Part shown: in pieces, positions 7,336 to 10,678 of the stretch
How positions within the stretch are numbered: position 1 is the first letter of the stretch
Layout: every line of letters starts with the position of its first letter
Assembly (NCBI GenBank): GCA_038237665.1
Contig: JBBRYK010000090.1
Location: 1 to 10,678 of the forward strand
Origin: JBBRYK01 sp038237665
GTDB taxonomy: Bacteria; Actinomycetota; Thermoleophilia; Gaiellales; Gaiellaceae
Length of the DNA stretch: 10,678 nt
Direction: 5' to 3'
The notes under the pieces: generated by a model
Told to the model about the DNA's origin: nothing
Seen by the model: the letters and a program-made list of their open reading frames with translations, nothing else
The model's database searches: none
Made by a program: the position numbers and the translations under genes

Positions 7336-8394
7336 CTAGTCTGCCAGCGGCTCCAGAGCCAGCGCGGCGGTTCGCCGCCCGATCTCGGGCGTGAACTTGA
7401 ACCCGTGCCCGCTGCAGGCCGAGCAGACGACGACCAGGCCGTGGCGCTCGAGCACGAACCTCTCGTCTTCGGTCGTCGTGTACAGGCAGGTCTCCACGAG
7501 CGCCGCTTCGGGCTCGGCGAGGTCGTAGCGCTCCCGCACCCAGGCGGCGGCGGCAGCCGCAGCTCTTCGATCGGGAAGTCCAGGGACGTCGGGATCCGTC
7601 TCCTGCCCCCAACGATGCACACCGGCCTTCAGGCCGATTCCCGGGCTCGGCAATGCATAGGCCTCCAGCTCCGGGCTGGGCGGGTTCCCGCGGTCGATCA
7701 CGGTCGGAAGTCCGTCCGGCGAGGCAAGCCGGAAGTGCGCAACCGTCTGGCGGGAGACGGTGACCGGGAGGACGATGCCGACCTCGCCCACCAGCCCCTT
7801 CGCCCAACTGCCGGCGGTGACGACGACGACGCGCGCATCGAGCCTTCCGTCCGTCGTCTCGACGCCCACCGTGTCATCACCCGGGTCGAGCGCCTCCACC
7901 TTGGTCCCTTCGCGAATCTCGGCTCCGTGCGCCGAGGCGGAGCGTGCGAGCGCGAGCCGGGCGCGCTCGGCGAGCGCGAAGCCACCTTCGGCGTGGAAGA
8001 GAGCCTCACGGTCGGGGAGATGCAGCCCTGGGAAGCGCCGACGCAGCTCACCGGCGTCCAGCAGCTCGGCCTCGACGCCGTTCTCCGCGAGGGCGTCGGC
8101 GTACTCGCTCAGATCGCCGCCGACGTCGAGAGACCCGCTCGTCTCGATCAGGGTCTCGCGGGCCTCATCCTCAAGCTCGCGCCAGAGCCGGAGCGCCGAC
8201 AGGGCCATGCGAACCCAGGCCGGATCGGCGTACGAGAGCCGGAAGATGCGGCTCGTGCCGTGGCTCGAGCCGCGGGTGTGCCCGAGCTCGAACTGCTCCA
8301 GCAGGGTCACGCTCTTCCCGGCCCTCGCGAGAGCGCGCGCGGTCGCCAGCCCCATCACGCCCCCGCCGACGACAGCCACATCCACGCGCCGCAT
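7336..8394 (-). CDS. FAD-dependent amine oxidase, monomeric sarcosine oxidase / SolA family
   Basis: A 352-aa flavoenzyme of the DAO superfamily, probably oxidising an N-methylated or secondary amino acid such as sarcosine, N-methyltryptophan or a related amine, with H2O2 as by-product. The Rossmann dinucleotide motif VVGGGVMG is at 8-15. RGSSHGTSRIFR (41-52) contains H45 and R49, which match the residues of the same numbers in Bacillus sarcosine oxidase. C303 in ETCLYTTTEDERF aligns with the covalent FAD-linking cysteine, K256 and H260 in GLKAGVH with the oxygen-activating lysine and active-site histidine, and K333 in GHGFKF with the carboxylate-binding lysine. The assignments rest on remembered family motifs. 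The ATG at 8394 is chosen; a GTG directly before it at 8397 would add one residue. It starts 14 bp after the upstream small gene and ends 8 bp before the MFS start, so the three are probably one transcript. The exact substrate cannot be told from sequence. Confidence 0.9.
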   Translation of the reverse strand: MRRVDVAVVGGGVMGLATARALARAGKSVTLLEQFELGHTRGSSHGTSRIFRLSYADPAWVRMALSALRLWRELEDEARETLIETSGSLDVGGDLSEYADALAENGVEAELLDAGELRRRFPGLHLPDREALFHAEGGFALAERARLALARSASAHGAEIREGTKVEALDPGDDTVGVETTDGRLDARVVVVTAGSWAKGLVGEVGIVLPVTVSRQTVAHFRLASPDGLPTVIDRGNPPSPELEAYALPSPGIGLKAGVHRWGQETDPDVPGLPDRRAAAAAAAWVRERYDLAEPEAALVETCLYTTTEDERFVLERHGLVVVCSACSGHGFKFTPEIGRRTAALALEPLAD

Positions 8395-8408
8395 CACGGC
8401 GGCGAATA

Positions 8409-8600
8409 CTAGGTGGGAGCCGCGGTCTCCTCGCGGGCGAGCGGCTCGCGCTTCATCAGCCGCTCCTCGAAGTTGCGCCGAAGCTGCTCGCCGGTAACGC
8501 GCAGCTTGTAGCGCGTCCGGCGCGGCTCGAGATGGACGATCTTGACCGTCTCGTCACGCCGCGCGTAGTAGATGCGCGCGTAGCACTCGGCTTCGCTCAA
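8409..8600 (-). CDS. Small conserved-looking protein of about 63 aa, function unknown
   Basis: Not a characterised family to me. From the TTG at 8600 it encodes 63 aa beginning MSEAECYARIYYARRDE, then IVHLEPRRTRYKLRVTGEQL and a charged C-terminal helix NFEERLMKREPL. It is rich in Arg and Glu, has one cysteine, and lacks any membrane segment or signal peptide, so it is likely a small soluble cytoplasmic protein with a short beta-rich core followed by a helix. I have an impression of similar short SEAECYARxYG-type proteins in actinobacterial genomes, which is unverified. The frame stays open to a TTG at 8720 (103 aa), but that extension would overlap the divergent hydrolase gene and the promoter at 8625-8653. 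It is the first gene of the transcript with the flavoenzyme and MFS genes. An upstream CTG start is also possible. Confidence 0.6.
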   Translation of the reverse strand: MSEAECYARIYYARRDETVKIVHLEPRRTRYKLRVTGEQLRRNFEERLMKREPLAREETAAPT

Positions 8601-8624
8601 TGGCCGGAGTCTGCTCAGGACACC

Positions 8625-8653
8625 ATCCTTTCCGTGCCCACGCGCCGCGTCAA
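8625..8653 (-). promoter_or_regulatory. Sigma70-type promoter for the small gene-flavoenzyme-MFS operon
   Basis: On the minus strand a -35 TTGACG (8653-8648) is followed by an exact 17-bp spacer (8647-8631) and a -10 AAGGAT (8630-8625). Transcription would start near 8618, giving a leader of about 18 nt before the TTG at 8600. The -35 matches consensus at five of six bases; the -10 is weaker. The promoter lies in the 70-bp gap between divergent genes, which supports it. Confidence 0.5.
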
Positions 8654-8658
8654 GTCGA

Positions 8659-8664
8659 TACGTT
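8659..8664 (+). promoter_or_regulatory. Possible -10 box for a leaderless hydrolase transcript
   Basis: TACGTT fits the TAnnnT form of actinobacterial -10 boxes and ends 6 nt before the ATG at 8671, so transcription would begin at or next to the start codon. No ribosome-binding site precedes that ATG and no good -35 is visible. The same 6-nt spacing is found at 10311 and 10337. Confidence 0.35.
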
Positions 8665-8670
8665 CCCCGG

Positions 8671-9321
8671 ATGCCAGTTCCAATCGAACGGCCGTCGAAG
8701 ATCGTCTGTGTCGGCCTCAATTACCGCGACCACGCCGAGGAGCAGGGAGAGCCGCTGCCCGAGCGGCCGATCCTGTTTGCCAAATGGCCGAATACCCTGA
8801 TCGGACCGGGGGAGCCGATCGTGGTGCCCGAGATCGCCACACGTGTCGACTACGAGGCCGAGCTGGGAGTCGTGATCGGCTCGCGCGTGCGCGGTGTCTC
8901 GAAGGAGAACGCGCTCGAGGCGGTGCGTGGTTACCTCTGCCTCAACGACGTCTCGGCCCGCGACCTCCAGTTCGCAGACAAGCAGTGGACGCGCGGCAAG
9001 TCGCCGGACACGTTCTGCCCTGTGGGTCCCGCGCTGGTTCCGGCGGCGGAGGTTCCCGACCCGCAGGCGCTCACGATTCGCGCGATCCTGAACGGCGACG
9101 TGATGCAGGACTCGTCGACGTCGAACATGGTGTTCGGCGTGGCCGACCTGATCGCGTTCATCACGCAGGCGATCACGCTCGAGCCGGGCGACCTGATCGC
9201 CACGGGCACGCCGGCCGGGGTCGGCGCCTTCCGAGACCCGCCCGTGTTCATGCGGCCGGGCGACGAGATCACGATCGAGATCGAGGGGCTCGGAGCGCTG
9301 ACGAACCCGGTGGCGAGCTAG
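8671..9321 (+). CDS. Fumarylacetoacetate hydrolase (FAH) family protein
   Basis: A 216-aa single-domain member of the FAH C-terminal-domain superfamily: Mg2+-dependent enzymes that cleave, hydrate or decarboxylate 2-keto acids such as acylpyruvates, fumarylpyruvate, 2-hydroxyhepta-2,4-diene-1,7-dioate or oxaloacetate. It starts KIVCVGLNYRDHAEE (10-24), whose H21 and E24 resemble the catalytic His-Glu pair. The metal ligands are E62 and E64 in DYEAELGVVIG and D93 in LNDVSARD. RGKSPDTFCPVGP (108-120) carries the conserved lysine K110, and ATGTPAGVG (177-185) is the usual C-terminal signature. Length is normal for FAHD1-like proteins. The ATG at 8671 has no Shine-Dalgarno and may be leaderless. 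It is divergent from the small gene at 8600 and its stop overlaps that of the convergent gene at 9318. No aromatic-catabolism genes are visible, so the substrate is open; oxaloacetate decarboxylase or acylpyruvase are reasonable guesses. Confidence 0.9.
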   Translation: MPVPIERPSKIVCVGLNYRDHAEEQGEPLPERPILFAKWPNTLIGPGEPIVVPEIATRVDYEAELGVVIGSRVRGVSKENALEAVRGYLCLNDVSARDLQFADKQWTRGKSPDTFCPVGPALVPAAEVPDPQALTIRAILNGDVMQDSSTSNMVFGVADLIAFITQAITLEPGDLIATGTPAGVGAFRDPPVFMRPGDEITIEIEGLGALTNPVAS

Positions 9322-9686
9322 CGGAGCGCGACGACCGCCACGACGAGGACGGCGGCCAGCACCGCGGCGAAGACGATCAGCTGGCTGTGACCGCCGGAGC
9401 GGCCGGGCGGCTGCGCGACTGCCCTGGCGCTGGACGGGGAGCGGGCGAGCTGCGCCTGGAGCCCGCGGCGAATGTCGTCGGGCGCACTGGAGTATGTGCG
9501 GAGATCCTCGGGAAGCTTTGCGAGCGCCTCGCGATAGCAGCCGACCGTGTAGTGGCCGGTGACGCGGTTGTCGGCCGACCAATCCGAGATGACGCGCTCC
9601 CAGCACGCGGGGCTGCCCTGGGCCGTCCCGGCGACAGCCAGGAAAGCGGCGCAGAAGAAGAACAGAGCAAGAATCGACCCCTTCAT
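9318..9686 (-). CDS. Small secreted, C-terminally anchored protein, function unknown
   Basis: A 122-aa protein I cannot assign to a named family. An N-terminal signal peptide (K2, hydrophobic core 5-19, likely cleavage near AQG at 22-24) is followed by an exported domain of about 55 residues with C28 and C50, which could form a disulfide. Its recognisable elements are CWERVISDW (28-36), CYREALAKLPEDL (50-62) and YSSAPDDI (65-72). A Ser/Pro/Gly-rich linker (83-101) leads to a C-terminal membrane helix (103-121) ending in Arg, so the domain is displayed outside and tethered by its C-terminus. I have an unverified impression of similar ISDW...CYREAL...LPED..YSSAPDDI proteins in Thermoleophilia. 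The ATG at 9686 has a purine-rich AAGGGAGG (9695-9688) directly before it, unusually close. It lies 52 bp downstream of coxG on the same strand and may share its transcript. Confidence 0.8.
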   Translation of the reverse strand: MKGSILALFFFCAAFLAVAGTAQGSPACWERVISDWSADNRVTGHYTVGCYREALAKLPEDLRTYSSAPDDIRRGLQAQLARSPSSARAVAQPPGRSGGHSQLIVFAAVLAAVLVVAVVALR

Positions 9687-9738
9687 CCCTCCCTTCTATC
9701 GGGAGCGAGGGCGATGGAAACGCCGAAACGATGCGGCT
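9687..9738. other. Short gap between coxG and the secreted-protein gene
   Basis: These 52 bp hold the ribosome-binding site of the secreted-protein gene (9688-9695) and a purine-rich stretch. A 4-bp GCCG/CGGC stem can be drawn at 9722-9737, but it is too weak to call a terminator, so read-through from coxG is likely. No promoter was recognised. Confidence 0.4.
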
Positions 9739-10311
9739 TTACCGTTTTTTTAAGAAGCCGGTGAGTCCGGTGAGTCGGCTCCAGAAGGCGCTGAAGGCGA
9801 GCCCGAGGCCGCCGACCGCCTTGACCGGGCGCGCGTCCTCTGGCGCCGGCGGCGTGTCCGACACCGCTTCCTGGAGCTTCGCCGCGAGGCAGTCCGCGAA
9901 CCGCTTGACGAGCTGGTTCGACACGTCGGCGACGATGCCGCGACCGTACTGCGCGACCGCTCCGCGGAGGGTGAGCTCGGTGGCAATCGTGACCCGCGTG
10001 CCGGCGCCTGCGGGCTCCAGTGACGAGGTGATCGTCGCCTCGGCGGCACCTCGGCCCTTCACCTCGCGCGCCTTCGCGGCGAGCACGGCGCGCTGCGCAC
10101 CCTCGTCGGCCTCCGTGCACTCGACGTCGGTCGCGAACTGGAGCGCGATCGGTCCGAGCTTCACATGCATCGTCGCCTTCCAATGCGTGTCGTCGACGAT
10201 CTCGTTCAGCTCGGCTCCCGGCATGCAGGGAATGACGCGGGGCACGTCGTTCAGGAGCTGCCAGGCCTGCTCCGGCGGCGCGGGCACCTCGAACGTGTTC
10301 TCCAGGAGCAC
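9739..10311 (-). CDS. coxG: CoxG-like SRPBCC protein (CO dehydrogenase subunit G family)
   Basis: A 190-aa START/SRPBCC-fold protein. Residues 1-145 fit the CoxG family: FEVPAPPEQAWQLLNDVP (7-24), CMPGAELNEI (29-38), KGRGAAEATI (85-94) and the C-terminal helix AQYGRGIVADVSNQLVKRF (120-138). CoxG proteins associate with form I Mo-CO dehydrogenase, where recent work proposes that they carry quinone between membrane and enzyme; many homologues lie near other molybdenum hydroxylases. After a Pro-rich linker (153-163) the tail GLAFSAFWSRLTGLTGFLKKR (170-190) looks like an amphipathic membrane-binding helix. No coxMSL genes are in the window, so the partner is unknown. The GTG at 10311 lies 6 nt after a TAAAGT box and has no Shine-Dalgarno, suggesting a leaderless mRNA. 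The last codons include a run of seven A and a rare TTA; a one-base slip there would change only the final few residues and add about ten. Confidence 0.87.
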   Translation of the reverse strand: MLLENTFEVPAPPEQAWQLLNDVPRVIPCMPGAELNEIVDDTHWKATMHVKLGPIALQFATDVECTEADEGAQRAVLAAKAREVKGRGAAEATITSSLEPAGAGTRVTIATELTLRGAVAQYGRGIVADVSNQLVKRFADCLAAKLQEAVSDTPPAPEDARPVKAVGGLGLAFSAFWSRLTGLTGFLKKR

Positions 10312-10336
10312 GTGCCGACTTTACTAGGATCGCCCC
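10312..10336. promoter_or_regulatory. Divergent, possibly leaderless promoters for coxG and the HD gene
   Basis: Only 25 bp separate the two divergent GTG starts. On plus, TAGGAT (10325-10330) ends 6 nt before the GTG at 10337. On minus, TAAAGT (10323-10318) ends 6 nt before the GTG at 10311. Both fit TAnnnT -10 boxes at the spacing expected if transcription starts on the start codon. Neither gene has a ribosome-binding site. The two boxes are interleaved by a few bases, so polymerase could hardly occupy both at once. Confidence 0.4.
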
Positions 10337-10678
10337 GTGACTCCGGAGGAGCGCGAGGCGGCCGCCCTCGACTGGATCGCCCCTTACGAGCACGTGACGC
10401 ATCTGCTGCGCACGCGGGACTGGGTGCTCGAGCTCTGGCCCGACGCTCCCGAGGCGTTGATCCTCGCCGCCCTGACCCACGACATCGAGCGCCACTACCC
10501 CGGCGGGCCCGAGTACGAACCGGGGGTGCAGAGCCCCGACGACTTCGAGTACCGCTGGCAGCACTCGATGCGCTCCGCCCAGTTCGTGCACGAGTGGCTC
10601 TACCGCCACGGCGCGACCGACGAGCTCGTGCTGGCGGTCGAGACGCTCGTCCTCCTGCACGAGTTCGGCGGCGACGAC
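10337..10678 (+). CDS. HD-domain hydrolase, N-terminal part only
   Basis: The first 114 codons of a protein running off the right edge, in a frame with no stop. It begins MTPEEREAAALDWIAPYEHV. H19 or H22 in the helix ending YEHVTHLLR, H48-D49 in ALTHDIERH (46-53) and H76 in RWQHSMRSAQF fit the metal-binding pattern of HD-superfamily phosphohydrolases, and LLHEFGGD (106-113) may hold a further ligand. HD proteins cleave phosphomonoesters or phosphodiesters, often of nucleotides. This one has no visible RelA/SpoT, GGDEF or other extra domain in the part seen, so the substrate is unknown. The GTG start is supported by the -10 box 6 nt upstream and by the lack of upstream coding space, since coxG diverges 25 bp away. 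Confidence 0.75.
   Translation, partial: MTPEEREAAALDWIAPYEHVTHLLRTRDWVLELWPDAPEALILAALTHDIERHYPGGPEYEPGVQSPDDFEYRWQHSMRSAQFVHEWLYRHGATDELVLAVETLVLLHEFGGDD

Noticed and set aside
7555..7580. Alanine-run (GCGGCGGCGGCAGCC-like) codon repeat in the flavoenzyme gene
   Set aside because: It encodes an Ala-rich helix (about residues 278-284) and is ordinary for GC-rich genes; not a regulatory or mobile repeat.
7328..7807. N-terminal extension of the MFS protein by 160 residues
   Set aside because: It would overlap the flavoenzyme gene almost completely, is Arg/Gly-rich, and precedes a normal MFS N-terminus at the GTG at 7327.
8601..8720. Longer 103-aa version of the small protein starting at TTG 8720
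   Set aside because: The extra 40 residues overlap the start of the divergent hydrolase gene and cover the -35/-10 promoter, and the recognisable part begins at the TTG at 8600.
9722..9751. Possible intrinsic terminator: GCCG/CGGC stem followed by a T run on plus
   Set aside because: The stem is only 4 bp with an 8-nt loop, the T run is separated from it by TTTACCG, and no plus-strand gene ends nearby.
7944..9764. 606-codon plus-strand open frame through the flavoenzyme and hydrolase genes
   Set aside because: It is low-complexity Arg-rich translation crossing several real genes on both strands, out of frame with the FAH-family gene.

Overview
The window is GC-rich, densely packed and uses GTG and TTG starts freely. 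It looks like an actinobacterial chromosome. The GlgE-pathway operon and two small lineage-type proteins make me lean towards Thermoleophilia (Gaiellales/Solirubrobacterales), but that is inference and no rRNA or other marker is present. There are no tRNAs, insertion sequences, CRISPR arrays or phage genes, and no gene-free stretch reaches 300 bases.

Left third (1-4458, minus strand): a three-gene operon transcribed right to left, glgE -> treS -> mak, with both junctions overlapping as ATGA. TreS converts trehalose to maltose, maltokinase phosphorylates maltose to maltose-1-phosphate, and GlgE transfers the maltosyl unit onto an alpha-1,4-glucan. The operon therefore turns trehalose into alpha-glucan. 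mak runs off the left edge; glgB would be the expected next gene. Divergently, across about 42 bp, lies malQ (4501-5709, plus), an unusually short 4-alpha-glucanotransferase that can rework maltodextrins from the same glucan pool.

Middle (5710-8670): malQ converges on an operon transcribed right to left from a recognisable sigma70-type promoter at about 8625-8653. It encodes a conserved-looking small protein of about 63 aa, a monomeric-sarcosine-oxidase-type flavoenzyme with its FAD-linking Cys and active-site residues intact, and an MFS transporter with an odd extracytoplasmic loop and Cys-containing tail. A 15-bp AT-rich dyad occurs between malQ and the MFS gene and again, with one change, inside the MFS gene, where it uses rare TTA and CTA codons.

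Right third (8671-10678): a fumarylacetoacetate-hydrolase-family enzyme on plus, whose stop codon overlaps that of a convergent secreted or anchored small protein; a CoxG-type SRPBCC protein on minus with no CO dehydrogenase genes in view; and, divergently across 25 bp, the start of an HD-domain hydrolase that runs off the right edge. Starts at 8671, 10311 and 10337 each sit exactly 6 nt after a TAnnnT box, suggesting leaderless transcripts.

No clearly new multi-gene system was found. The most unusual items are the paired dyad repeat, the MFS tail, the shortened MalQ, the two small uncharacterised proteins and the orphan CoxG.
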